The notes under the pieces: generated by a model | Database searches by the model: none | Seen by the model: the letters and a program-made list of their open reading frames with translations, nothing else | Told to the model about the DNA's origin: nothing | Source: Okapia johnstoni | Lineage: Eukaryota > Chordata > Mammalia > Artiodactyla > Giraffidae | DNA length: 64,000 nt | Assembly: GCA_024291935.2 (NCBI GenBank) | Contig: CM044326.1 | Coordinates: 37,757,948-37,821,947 of the forward strand | Direction: 5' to 3' | In this document: positions 21,061-31,399 of the stretch, one piece after another | How positions within the stretch are numbered: position 1 is the first letter of the stretch | Layout: each line of letters opens with the position of its first letter | Position numbers and translations under genes: made by a program

Positions 21061-22379
21061 AGGGAGTGGGTTTCTGCCAACTCATTTATTCCTGATCTTT
21101 GCCATGAGCAAATATCAGGCAGCAGGTGGGGGCTGTTTCTTTAATCTAGATGCTGGAGTGAGAAGGCCCAGGGGACAGACTGAACAGTTTCAGAGCGCAG
21201 AGCTCCATGCTTCAGCTACATGTAACATGGAATGGGAAATAATTTGGAGTTGTTTGTTAAGCAGCATTATTATAGAAACAGCTGACAGATACAGATAAAG
21301 ACACTCAGCTGAGAGACCTGCCTGCAGAATGGGGGGATTTCTGAAAGGTTCTGCTCTAGATGGAAGATTAGAGTAGAAAGGAAGTTTGTGGTCCATGATG
21401 AGGGGTGGAAGTAGACAACATACCTGGGTCTCTTCTGTAGCTAGTGATCTGCCACTGACCATTTTTCACCTGGAGAGGCATTTCCCAGCATGAAGTCAAA
21501 GGTATGACCTGAAAAGACTGGTCTTTTGTAACTTTTGTTTGGCAAAATGCTGAAATAAACAAAGAATTCTTTATAGCATGAAATTTCAAGTTTTAATGTG
21601 TTAATTTCTTGGTTGATTGAGTTTTGAGTTCCAGGGTTTCCCCCTCTCTCATAGTCTCACCTTCATTATATAGTTTTGTATGACCTTATACAATCCGACA
21701 AAGATCCCTGTGAGATAGTTCTCATTAATTTGCATCAGTTTATCCTTATAGTTGAAGAAACTACGTGGTAGAGAAATTAAGTAAATAAACCAGTAGGTGG
21801 GTTATTACTATGACTTTAACCATTTTCAAAATTTTCTGTTAACATTTAAAATTATTTTATATTGCTTACCATCAAATACAATGGAAGCTTCATAGATATA
21901 CACAGTGCTTATCCTGGGATTGTCCCTGGTCCCCCCAGGAATGCCCACATACCAGCTTGGGTGTTAGGTATGAATGAGATGGTATCAATCATGTGTTATA
22001 GGGGCAGGTATTTGAACCAAAATCCATTAGGTTTCCTACTGAGGACTGTAGTTAGAGCCTGCCTGGTACAACTCACCAACTATACCATACATCCAAAGAT
22101 TTAGTTTAAAAAAAAATTAATTGGAGGGCATCAGCAGCCAGGATGGCTGGTTGCAGAAGGGCTTCAGATTAAAGAATTAAGTTTCAAGGCTAGGATCTTC
22201 TTTGGCTTGCCCACACCGAACTCCACACGTGAACTTTAGAGAAAGCCAGTAGACTGGATACTCAGTGGTTAATCGTGTGGTCTTTCTAACCAAGCACCAG
22301 ATTTATTTTAATGATTCTCTTAAGAGCGATTCATCTAGGATCCTTGCCTCTGTCCCCTTTGTGTCTGGGTACAGATGTG
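21061..22379. other. Mostly unique sequence with one MIR
   Basis: A reversed MIR lies near 21680-21805 (GTGAGATAGTTCTCATTAAT, then GAAGAAACTACGTGGTAGAG). The rest is unique DNA with no gene seen. Confidence 0.45.
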
Positions 22380-22468
22380 CATCTAGAACACATTTAGTTC
22401 TACGTTTTCAAAGAGTGGCCGCCCACTCTGTGCGTATGATTAATTCTACATGCAGCTAATTATACCCA

Positions 22469-22502
22469 CAATTGGCTAATTGTCACTGCAATTAGCCAAT
22501 TG
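22469..22502. repeat. Perfect 14-bp inverted repeat
   Basis: CAATTGGCTAATTG (22469-22482) and its exact reverse complement CAATTAGCCAATTG (22489-22502) are separated by the 6 bases TCACTG. Confidence 0.97.
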
Positions 22503-22508
22503 CAGGCC

Positions 22509-22554
22509 CAATTGGCCACTTGTCCCATAATTTGAAAGTGCAAGTGGACAATTG
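22509..22554. repeat. Imperfect 14-bp inverted repeat
   Basis: CAATTGGCCACTTG (22509-22522) pairs with CAAGTGGACAATTG (22541-22554) at 13 of 14 positions across an 18-base spacer. It starts 7 bases after the perfect inverted repeat. Confidence 0.93.
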
Positions 22555-22700
22555 AAGGACCGATTAGATGCACGCAGAGTTTTACATATTCAAAGAGGAG
22601 GCGAGGGGAGGAACAGCCTTTGGAAAATGCGGTCTTAAGTGCAAAGTAAAAAATCCATATGTGCAGGTCTTTGGGAAAGAAAGTTATAGTTCATTTGACA

Positions 22701-23810
22701 CTTTTTCAACCTCAGCATTTTGGCTAGTCTTAATTTTTTTTTCCCCCAAATGGAGCAAACAATATTGAGCTTCTATGCTGGACTGGAAATTTTAAATGAA
22801 TTGAGATGTTTTGAATTTAAGTTAGGATGACCACACCCCAAACCATCCTGCATCTGTTTATTTGCATGCAATTTTTAAAGTCAACAATTTTTCCTAAAAA
22901 CAATCATAAAGAAGCAAGCAAACAGTCAGATTTTCAGGACAGACACAGCTGGTGTCACATTTTCCACTGGTAAAAACTCACTTCTCCAACTCAAAGCCTA
23001 TCAATTTTAAGGATTAATAGTGGAGGAAATGTGCCTCTGAGAACACCAAATATTACCAAGGTTTTGGTCAATATGCTTTGACTTTTCTCATTGCCTCCAA
23101 TCCTTCTTAATTTTTTCATTAAAAGCGTTTTTATTCCGTCAAAGTCGGTTGCTTTTCAGTAGCTATATTATCTAGGACACCTAGGAAAAATGGCTGCCTT
23201 CACTGTTCACTTGATATGATGATATTCAAGGATGATGATTATTTGTTAGAAATTATTTGTTCAACTACAACTACCTAATTTCATAGCCCCCAAGCCTATA
23301 AATACTCACCCTTCTGTGCAGGCTTTCTCCTCAGGTGTCTCACCACAGGAAGCCCAGATCCAGAAGTAAGAACCTAAAATAGCAAGAAATCGTGTGAACA
23401 CTGGCATTGGAGGTACTCAGTAAACAGCAATTGAAGATGAGTGTCACTAACAGAGAGTTTTGGGACAGAGAAAGAGGTCTGGAATCATCTCATGTAGTGT
23501 GGATTTAGTTGCTTGGAGAAGCATGGCAGTTAAAACGAAACTAGATTGTTAAGGCTCTCCTTATATCTGCAGTTTATATTTTTAGGGGCGTCCACATTCT
23601 AAACGTTGCCAGAGACTCAGAAATAAACAGCAGACTGATACATTAGGAATACCTGCTACAAGGCAAATGGACGAGAACCCCGTAGAAAACGCCACTGCAC
23701 TCAAGTTTCTCAAACTGGGATTGTTCAAATACAAGTCTCAAGGGATTTTCTGAGAGCCCAAGGATTTCATGGTCAAAGATGAGTGAGGACACAGTATAAT
23801 ATCTGTGTAC
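22701..23810. other. Unique sequence, no gene seen
   Basis: No repeats recognised. AT-rich words such as TTTATTTGCATGCAATTTTT lie near 22858. The whole 22.4-23.3 kb stretch may be part of a conserved noncoding block. Confidence 0.4.
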
Positions 23811-23935
23811 AGAAGGAAATGGCAGCCCGCTCCAGCATTCTTGCCTGGAGAATCCCATGGACAGAGGAGCCTGGCAGGCTACAGGCCATGGGGTCGCAAG
23901 AGTCAGACATGACTTAGCCACTACACCACCACCAC
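23811..23935 (+). mobile_element. Bov-A monomer fragment
   Basis: AGAAGGAAATGGCAGCCCGC, CATGGACAGAGGAGCCTGGC, GTCAGACATGACTTAGCCAC, then an (ACC)n-type tail. The tRNA-like head is absent. Confidence 0.9.
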
Positions 23936-24064
23936 AAGGGAAAAAACAGAAGGATCAGTAAGACAAAAGGCTATTTAGTTCATGTTTTAACCCACAATAG
24001 TCCAAATGTAACTGACCAAGGAATACTATTTTTCTCATAATAGCTAATACTGTGCTGTCAAATT

Positions 24065-24196
24065 AGGAAGATCCGTTAGAGAAGGGCAGAACAGTCCACT
24101 CCACTATTCATGCCTGGAGAATCCCACGGACAGAGGAGCCTGGCTGACTACAGTCCATAAGTCAAAAAGAGTCGGATATGACTGAAGGGACTTAGC
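24065..24196 (+). mobile_element. Bov-A fragment abutting a BovB tail
   Basis: AGGAAGATCCGTTAGAGAAG, ATGCCTGGAGAATCCCACGG, GTCGGATATGACTGAAGGGA and CTTAGCAC lead directly into BovB text (TTTGGCCATCTGATGCGAAG) with no spacer. Confidence 0.82.
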
Positions 24197-24429
24197 ACTT
24201 TGGCCATCTGATGCGAAGAACTGAGTCCCTGGAAAAGACCTGATGCTGGGAAAGGTTGAAGGCAGGAGGAAAAAAAGATGACTGAGGATGAGATGGTTAG
24301 ATGGCATCACCAACTCTATGGACATGAGTTTGAGCAAGCTTCAAGAGTTGGTGATGGACAGCCTGGTGCGCTGCAGTCCATGGGGTCACAAAGAGTGGGA
24401 CAAGACTGAGTGACTGAACTGAACTGAAC
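24197..24429 (+). mobile_element. BovB 3'-end fragment
   Basis: CTGGAAAAGACCTGATGCTG, GAGGATGAGATGGTTAGATG and AAGAGTGGGACAAGACTGAG, with the tail GAACTGAACTGAACG. A short internal deletion near GTTGGTGATGGACAGCCTGG removes part of the GGGAGGCCTGG text seen in other copies. Confidence 0.9.
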
Positions 24430-24639
24430 GTATGCCACCAAATTAATTAAATGAGGCAAAATTTGGGAATACAGCATAAGATCGTGGTTTAGAGTTAAAC
24501 TGGTTAAGTCAATATGCACCTTTAGCAAATGTGATTATTTGGTTTTCAGTTCACGGAAAAATTTCAGCACGATTATTTTCCCGGCTCAAGACTGGGACCA
24601 CACAAAGGAACACTGAGATTAAAAAAGAAAAGCGATTTG

Positions 24640-24770
24640 GACTCTGCCTTACAGCTCTGTTCCCTGGAGGTAAATCGTTTACCTCTCAGGGCCTCAGTTT
24701 CCTCATTGTACAACATAAGCATTGTATTTAACGTATGCTGGGGTCCCTCTGGCCCTGGCATACTGTGTTA
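24640..24770 (+). mobile_element. MIR SINE fragment
   Basis: ACTCTGCCTTACAGCTCTGT, TACCTCTCAGGGCCTCAGTT and TCCTCATTGTACAACATAAG follow sense MIR. Confidence 0.62.
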
Positions 24771-25589
24771 CTCAGTGATCCAGCCAAAGAATGCTTTATT
24801 TGATGAATTTTTCTCTCTCTTCTCTTCACTCTGTCTTCAGGACCTGCTACAGTAATAGTTGGAAGACAGAGTTTCTAATTCTAGATTTTCTGTATATCAC
24901 TGCATCACGTGGAGTGAGTTTCAACTGTTAAAAGCCTGTTTCCTTAGAAGGAAACCAAGAATAGTCATACACCCAAAAGAAGACCCAAAGGGCTATTGAA
25001 TATGAAAACCCCTTGAAAAGTATGAATTCCTCCCAATGACTGTTGCTGTTTTATTAAATGCTATTCTTCCAGTTGACCTTATTATCATTAGCAGTTCTGT
25101 TAACTACTATAACCTAGGTTCAATTATTATGCATATTAATCATACACTAATCATGATAATGAACTGATGCTGTGCTTGATGTATTTCAGCACCAGATTTT
25201 ATTCTGCTAAACTTGGGGTTTTGCTTGGAGGGGAGAATAGCAGTGCTGGCCTTCGGGCCGTGCCAGGAAAATGTGTGGGCCAGATGGCAATCCAAGTTGG
25301 TCTGATAGAACATTTCTATTTCTGTGGATTCTCAAAAATGAACTGACAGGCACGAAGCAAAGTGGTGACTCATAGTCTTTGGGTCCCTGACTTAGAGCTT
25401 CTGGGCTGAAATCTCCTATTGTCCTATGGAACCTATTTAGGGAGTGACATACTGGATCTTTCTATTTCCATCATTGTCATCTTTGTCATCACAGCCACTC
25501 TTCCCCAGGGACCTACTGTGTGCCTGGGTGCCTTCTGTGGTCTATTAATGCAAATTACCTTCATCTCTGTAACTGCTCCATAATGTATG
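24771..25589. other. Unique sequence with possible conserved AT-rich core
   Basis: No gene seen. Around 25085-25165 the words ATTATTATGCATATTAATCA and CACTAATCATGATAATGAAC form a dense POU/homeodomain-type motif cluster. Confidence 0.4.
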
Positions 25590-25705
25590 TATCCATATCG
25601 GCATCCTTGAGATGCAGACTCTGTGGGTCAAGGAGATTGTCATTTGCCCATGATCACAGAGATGCTGAAGGTGATGTTAAGATCAGAATACAGGATATTT
25701 ACATT
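25590..25705 (-). mobile_element. MIR SINE fragment
   Basis: TCATTTGCCCATGATCACAG followed by AGATGCTGAAGGTGATGTTA resembles the reversed MIR segment 'cttgcccaaggtcacacagctag'. Confidence 0.45.
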
Positions 25706-25964
25706 TTTCTCCTATATGATAATTTCTTTTCAGTTGCAAGTATCCAAAAATTTGTAATTCTCCTGAGGTCAATCACTCTTTTATGTGTATGCATGTGTGC
25801 CTATGCATGCATGTATGTGTATATTTTTATTTCACTCCCCAGAGGGGATTTAGTACTGGCCTGAAACAGAACACTCACTGGATAAATGACTCCTGGCTTG
25901 AATTTCCAACAAGTCCAAAAGTTGGTCCACAGCCATGCTTTTAACTTTTGTAAATGGCTCAGAT

Positions 25965-26095
25965 ATTAATGCTCATCCCAAAGACTCAGTATACAGATGC
26001 AGAAAAGGGGGCTTGAGCATATAGTCCTTAGCAGATTAGGCTTAGAATCTAGGTCTTCTGGTTCCCAGGCCAAAGTTCCAGACGCTACACCTTAG
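25965..26095 (-). mobile_element. MIR SINE fragment
   Basis: TATACAGATGCAGAAAAGGG followed by GCAGATTAGGCTTAGAATCT and GGTCTTCTGGTTCCCAGGCC is a diverged reversed MIR. Confidence 0.5.
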
Positions 26096-27124
26096 GAATG
26101 GGGAAATCCATTTGTTCTTAGTCACTGTTTCTCCTTAATCTTCTGTCACTGATGAATAAACGATGATTTAATGAAAGGAAAGCATAATTACCTATTATAG
26201 ACGTCTTTGTCATCATTGTCAAGAACACGTGGGGAATGGTAGAATTCTGAGTTTCCCAAGCTGTATTTGCATATGAGATTGAACTGCAGTGAAGATCACT
26301 CCCATAACCTGAGTACACATGGACTTGAGGACATCATATGGTTTTCAGTCTGCTGTACCCTCTTCTAGTCCCCAGCCTCAGAAAAGACATAACCCTAGTC
26401 CATCAGAGCACATGGTGGAATGGATGCTCTCAGCACAGTCATTTTTGTAGTGAGAGGGTAAAATATAATTTTGGGTCACATTCTTCAAAGAGATTGACTA
26501 TTTTAGATATGCACTGGGTTTTCTTTACTAAATGAACATTCCATTAAAAATATTATCAAATTAATAGCATAACAAGTTTCCAGGGGAGGTTTATTAGAGT
26601 CAAATATTTAAAAAGCTGTCATTTAAACAGAAACAGTTGTTAAATTGAGGAGATAATTAGTACCTGAAATTAATCAAAGAATGTTTTTAAAAATAAAATC
26701 TATATTTGACTCATTGCAAATATATTTCAGTCTCTCATTCCCTGTAATATATTAGAAATTGGCTATTTGAAAATAAATCTGCAAATTTCCTTTGACCATT
26801 AAAATCCTGCACTGGCCTTAACATGGTGGATTCTACAAATGTGTGTCCCAAATTAAAATTCAAAATATAATATCTACGAAGTCTATAGGCAACAACTCTC
26901 ATGTATAAAGATGATAGCACTGAGTCAAATACCTTTATGCTCAATTTCTACCAGGTGTTTTCTTTCTCCTTTAATTTATTCTCTTGCTTTATTGAATTTC
27001 CTTTTTCTACCAGCTTGCCATATATGCCATTACAATGCCAGCTTAAAAGACTAAGGAAATTGAAAGAAGAGAATGAAAAGAAAATATTGGTGACATTCAA
27101 CCAGACTGAGGTTGAAAATCATGT
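26096..27124. other. AT-rich unique sequence, no gene seen
   Basis: Long AT-rich DNA from about 26500 on. The short open frames show no domain. Confidence 0.45.
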
Positions 27125-27300
27125 ATTCAAAATATCATTTATTGAGCACCTGTTATGTGGTAGGTAAGGGCATAAAAATGTATGGAATTCCAAGTCCCAA
27201 ATCTCATGAGTTTTTACTTAGTTGGGGGAAAAGAAACCATGTACAGAAGACAACCAACAATGAAGCTGATGATCTACCAGGTGGGAATAAGCCCTACAAA
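27125..27300 (-). mobile_element. L2 LINE 3'-end fragment
   Basis: ATCATTTATTGAGCACCTGT, TATGTGGTAGGTAAGGGCAT and AGACAACCAACAATGAAGCT represent a reversed L2 3' end. Confidence 0.55.
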
Positions 27301-27696
27301 ACATAGAACAGGGTGAGAAAATCAGGAGTGGTGGATTTGGGAGAGAGGGAGGGGCCATCACAGGGCACCAAGGTGGGATGGATAACTTCACCCTCTCGTA
27401 GATGAGTGTGTGGTGCATGATTTCTGGCACTCCTGCTTCTACTTTGTTTTTATTTCTTTAAATGTAATGTCAATCTTATGAGAGCTGATGTGATGAATGA
27501 AACAAGAACTTGTAAGCACAGAGACAATTTAAGGGCAGAGGTTGAATGTCAGGGCTTTGTGAAAGTGGACAGAAGAAGGCTTGGTGATGCTTTCTTGCGT
27601 GGAACCCACTCGGCTCAGAGATCATCTTCCATCACCTGCAACCTGGAATCAGAGCCCATCCAGTACAAGATGCACTGACTACGGACAGTACTGGAG

Positions 27697-27774
27697 CCAC
27701 CCTTTCTCCATCACCTCAGTCAACAGCAGGCATAGCCCACCCTTTCTTCATCACCTCAGTTAACAGCAGGCGTA
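27697..27774. repeat. 40-bp imperfect tandem duplication
   Basis: CCACCCTTTCTCCATCACCT at 27697 recurs as CCACCCTTTCTTCATCACCT at 27737, and both copies continue into CAGT(C/T)AACAGCAGGC. There are two units with a few substitutions. Confidence 0.92.
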
Positions 27775-28142
27775 TTTTGCTAACGCTGTTGATATAACTG
27801 GTTCTGCCTAAATTATGTCTTAGAGTCCTTTTCCTCTTGGCAGGGTAATCACCTTAGCAATTTTTATTTCTCTTCTCTTCTTAGCCCTCATAGGTCTAGT
27901 TGTTCTTCAAATGTCTTGTCTCGTGTTCACTCTTCCATAGAAGCATCATTTTATGTTAGAACTACAAGAAAGAATAGGAAGGTCATATTGGGCTCCAGTG
28001 ATGTGCTAAGACCTGGGTTTTACCAACTGTTGAATTAGTCAACCCTCATTAACGAGCCTGAGGATAAAGAATATCTTTATGTTGAGGAATAATTTCAAGG
28101 TCACAGAGGACACCCTGATACCCTTAGAGTCCACACAGACAC
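27775..28142. other. Unique sequence, no gene seen
   Basis: No repeat or coding signature recognised. Confidence 0.45.
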
Positions 28143-28310
28143 TTAGTCCCGGGCTTCTTAAACTTGGACGAATATCTTCATCTCTTTTGAGTCTTTTTTA
28201 ACAATACAGATTCCTAGGCCCCAGGTACATGATAATCTTATAGTCTGAATGTATAAGTTCAGACTAATAGACACAATTTAAAAGAAAAAATTTGGGAACT
28301 CTTAATTTAG
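28143..28310. mobile_element. Possible MER5-like DNA transposon remnant
   Basis: CCCGGGCTTCTTAAACTTGG, AATACAGATTCCTAGGCCCC and TTTGGGAACTCTTAATTTAG resemble the MER5 (hAT-Charlie, nonautonomous) pattern with ends near 'cttctcaaact...' and '...ttgagaac'. Strongly diverged, so the family is uncertain. Confidence 0.35.
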
Positions 28311-29074
28311 TTCAACTTCTTCTTTTGCAGTCATGACATATGAGACTCAGAGGGATAACACTGAGATATCTCAAGAGACACCCAAGGCTGGTTACAACAT
28401 CTTTGACCAGGCTATTTAACTCTAAAAATGGTCTATATCTCTCCTCCACTCTGTTCACTTTCACTTCGTCTGGAACGCTCATTGTCTCCTAATCGGCTAT
28501 GATGTCTGTTGCTGTCAGCCTGGCTCCCCGGTTGGAAGGCAGGTTTCTCTGTAGCAAGCAGCTTTGTCTGTCTTTGTTTCCTTGTTCCAGGTGCCAAGAT
28601 CCATATCTGACTCACAGATGCTCAGTCAATCTTGTTGAATTAATTACGACTTCTCTTGGCTTTCAGTAAGAATGACTTCCACTGGGCGTGGTCATCACTT
28701 CCTCTGCTGAGGGCTCTTTTAATGCTCCAGGATTGGGTTTCAGTAGCTGCACCTCCCTTTTGTAAGTATCAGTCTCATAGATAGGATAAGGGTGTCTTTT
28801 TTCCTGAGTAAGAGGAGCACAGGTAGATGGAATCTCTGAAGGAAGGTGGGGAGGATGGGGGTCGGTGACTTGGCTTCCACTGCCCCCTCTCCACTCTTGA
28901 AGGCTTGGTACCCACTTCTGTTACTGGGCAATGCTAGTTGTGTAAGTCTTTGACTACTTGGAAGTAAAGGGTAGAGACTATGGGGGAAACAAGGCTGAAG
29001 GTGCTTTGACAGAAGACTAAGGTCAGCATAGCACTGTCTTGAGACTTACTCAGATACGGCTTGAAACACTCAGC
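28311..29074. other. Unique sequence, no gene seen
   Basis: A faint MIR-like word (TTGCAGTCATGACATATGAG) lies near 28326. Otherwise nothing is recognised. Confidence 0.4.
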
Positions 29075-29195
29075 GTCAGGTACCAGCTGTGTGACCTTGG
29101 ACAAGTCACTTCACTTGTCAGCTTCAGTTTCCACTGCTATACAATGAGGAAGTATCTCTAACTCATAAAGCTTTAAGAAGGCCAAAATAAAATAA
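29075..29195 (+). mobile_element. MIR SINE fragment
   Basis: CCAGCTGTGTGACCTTGGAC, AAGTCACTTCACTTGTCAGC, TTCAGTTTCCACTGCTATAC and AATGAGGAAG give a clear sense MIR core. Confidence 0.72.
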
Positions 29196-30424
29196 GGTAG
29201 GCTGCTAGATGCAAATGTATTGTTTTGGCATTTCTACAGACCATGGAAACATAGTGAAGTGATGGGAAAAAAAAATATATTGAAAGGCCCTACCTATATA
29301 CATAATTTAGAATTTTGCATGTGTATATATTTAAAAGTAAACTATGATGATTTAATAAACAAGAGATGAAATTCAAGTGTAGGTAGACTGCTGCCTGGGG
29401 GTTTGTCCCTAGGACTGATCACATTTCCCAACACATAGTCATTTTTTGACAAAGGAATACTGAATAAAAATAGCAAAAGTCCCTTTCTGGGGTCCAATAA
29501 GCATAGTGGGCCTGCCATAAAGATGAAAGTGGGCAAATGCAGGAAACTCAGAAAATGTCTACATGTCTCATAAACCAGAGTTGCATGTACCAATGAAAAG
29601 ACTAGAAATAGCCTCTCTTGCCTAGAGCCAGTATAACCAGTAAGCGGCAATTAGAAGGTAAAACCAGTGTCACCTTGGAAGAGTGAGTATAGATGGCTAT
29701 CAAGAGGACCCCAGATATTATTACTAGCTGCAATAAAAAAAAAGCACTTCTTGGAATGTTTTTTTCTACCTAATTGTCAAAACTGAATAATATTATCAGC
29801 TTTTTTTACCCTTTGAGTATTTTTCTAATAAGAAAGCACAGAGATGCATTGCAAATAAAAGCAGAAGATTTGAGGATGCAAAGCAATCGTGCAAAATGAC
29901 TTTCATATCAGTTTGATAAGCAGCTGAAATTTAATAACTACATTTCTCCTATGGTGTTGGATGAAAGTTTAATACTTTCTGCTTTGGCTTCTTTCTTCTG
30001 CAAGATGCTTATTCAGAACTGTAGCTTCTTTTATAGTCAGGGAAATGAGAGGTGCAGTGGATTAATCAAAGCCTTGAGAGGCTGGGCCCATCTCCAGCCC
30101 AGATCAATGCATGAGAACTTAGAATCTAAACTAAACCAGACCCAGGGCTGCCCATGACAACTGGAGGAATGAGGAGAGATTCCCAAGTGTCTCTAAATAC
30201 AAGTGGTATGTGGAAAGCACACACCACATTAAAAGCTGTGATACAAACTGAATTCTCCAAAAATCTCTTTATGCCTTCATCAAGGACAAATTAGTCAACC
30301 AGAAAAAAAAAAAAAATTAAGAAAACCACTCAGAGTTGAACAAAGGCCCTGTATTTCAAAAGATAATCAAATCAAATTCAAGAATATGACGACCTTGTTA
30401 ATACGGAGTATGTCTTCTGCCTAT
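29196..30424. other. AT-rich unique sequence, no gene seen
   Basis: Open frames up to about 100 codons (29342-29650 minus) show no domain. No mobile element is recognised. Confidence 0.45.
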
Positions 30425-30540
30425 GAACATGCCTCTACTAAAGAATGAATGAGTGAATGTATACAGTAAATAATGAAAGAATGCAGATAGTAAAGAATAA
30501 ATGCGTAAATGCATGTAGCCAAGAATGAATGAACAATAAT
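30425..30540. repeat. Degenerate GAAT-rich tandem repeat
   Basis: Units of about 24-29 bp start TAAAGAATGAATG, TAAATAATGAAAGAATG, TAAAGAATAAATGCG and CCAAGAATGAATGAAC. This is an old tetranucleotide-derived array. Confidence 0.75.
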
Positions 30541-31399
30541 CGATCGGCAGATTGCAGCTAGCCTGGCCTCCTGACCTCTCCCCAGTTTAGAACTGGGGAA
30601 AGCGAGGTGCAAGAAAAGGAAATGATACCCAAATTTAAGTGTCAAGTAAACCGGCCTGAGTTGAATAGTGTTGGACACTTGTCTTCTCAGGCCTTGCAAA
30701 AGCCTCCAGGATTCAAGAAGTTTCCCATCCCCCCAAGCAGCCTGAACAACCCAGGCAGGGAATGTTTCCAAGGCTTGTAGCACCCAGCTGACAACAGCCA
30801 CAGTTTTCAAGGAGCCCCTTTGACAGACACAGACGCCCAGAGAGGAGAAGGAAGAGCATTTGATTAGATGCTTCCCAGACAGAACTGGGAGACCAATTCA
30901 AAACCAGTGATCTGTACTAATGGATCTTTCGAGCTCTGTGTCCACGCATGAAGCAGGAGGGGATGGGTTTCCCAGGGCTGGTGGTCTTTCCCTCTTGTAG
31001 GGCTCGCTAAAATGGGGTTTGGTTGGCTTGCTCTTCTACTGCCCCCTACTGGGGAGTTTCCTGCCAAGGTGTGAGGTGGGCAGCTTCTGAGCTGTTTTTC
31101 ACAAAGGGGCAAACTGAAGTCAACAGGAGATTCTAGCTCAGGGCTGGAAACCAGAGATTGTCTTAAAAAAAAAAAAAATTAATGCGGGAACAGATTCAAG
31201 CCTTCTAAAGGTTAAAAGAGATGAACCTTGATAACACACATCCCCACAATGACTTGCCTTGTCAAATGTGACTTTTGTCAAATTTGTTCTGAAAGAAAAA
31301 GGGCGCACGGTTTCCTGGCTGTTTCTATATGTACGTGTGCACACAGTTACAAACTGAATATTGTATTTTTTTTAATATAGGTATAAACGGATAATAGTA
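30541..31399. other. Unique sequence, no gene seen
   Basis: Repeat-poor, moderately GC-rich DNA. The 129-codon minus-strand frame at 30421-30810 has no recognised domain and starts inside the neighbouring repeat. Confidence 0.42.

Larger units (their letters stand above)
22380..22700. promoter_or_regulatory. Candidate conserved noncoding element with CAATTG inverted repeats
   Basis: Repeat-free AT-rich DNA with dense CAATTG, CTAATTG and CAATTAG words arranged as two inverted repeats (listed separately). Such TAATTG/CAATTA clusters are typical homeodomain targets in developmental enhancers. No open frame of note. Enhancer status is inference. Confidence 0.42.

Noticed and set aside
24065..24429. 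CRISPR-like or phage-like arrays, considered for the whole window
   Set aside because: The regularly recurring words are ruminant SINE/LINE copies scattered in both orientations, with no repeat-spacer arrangement and no prokaryotic genes.
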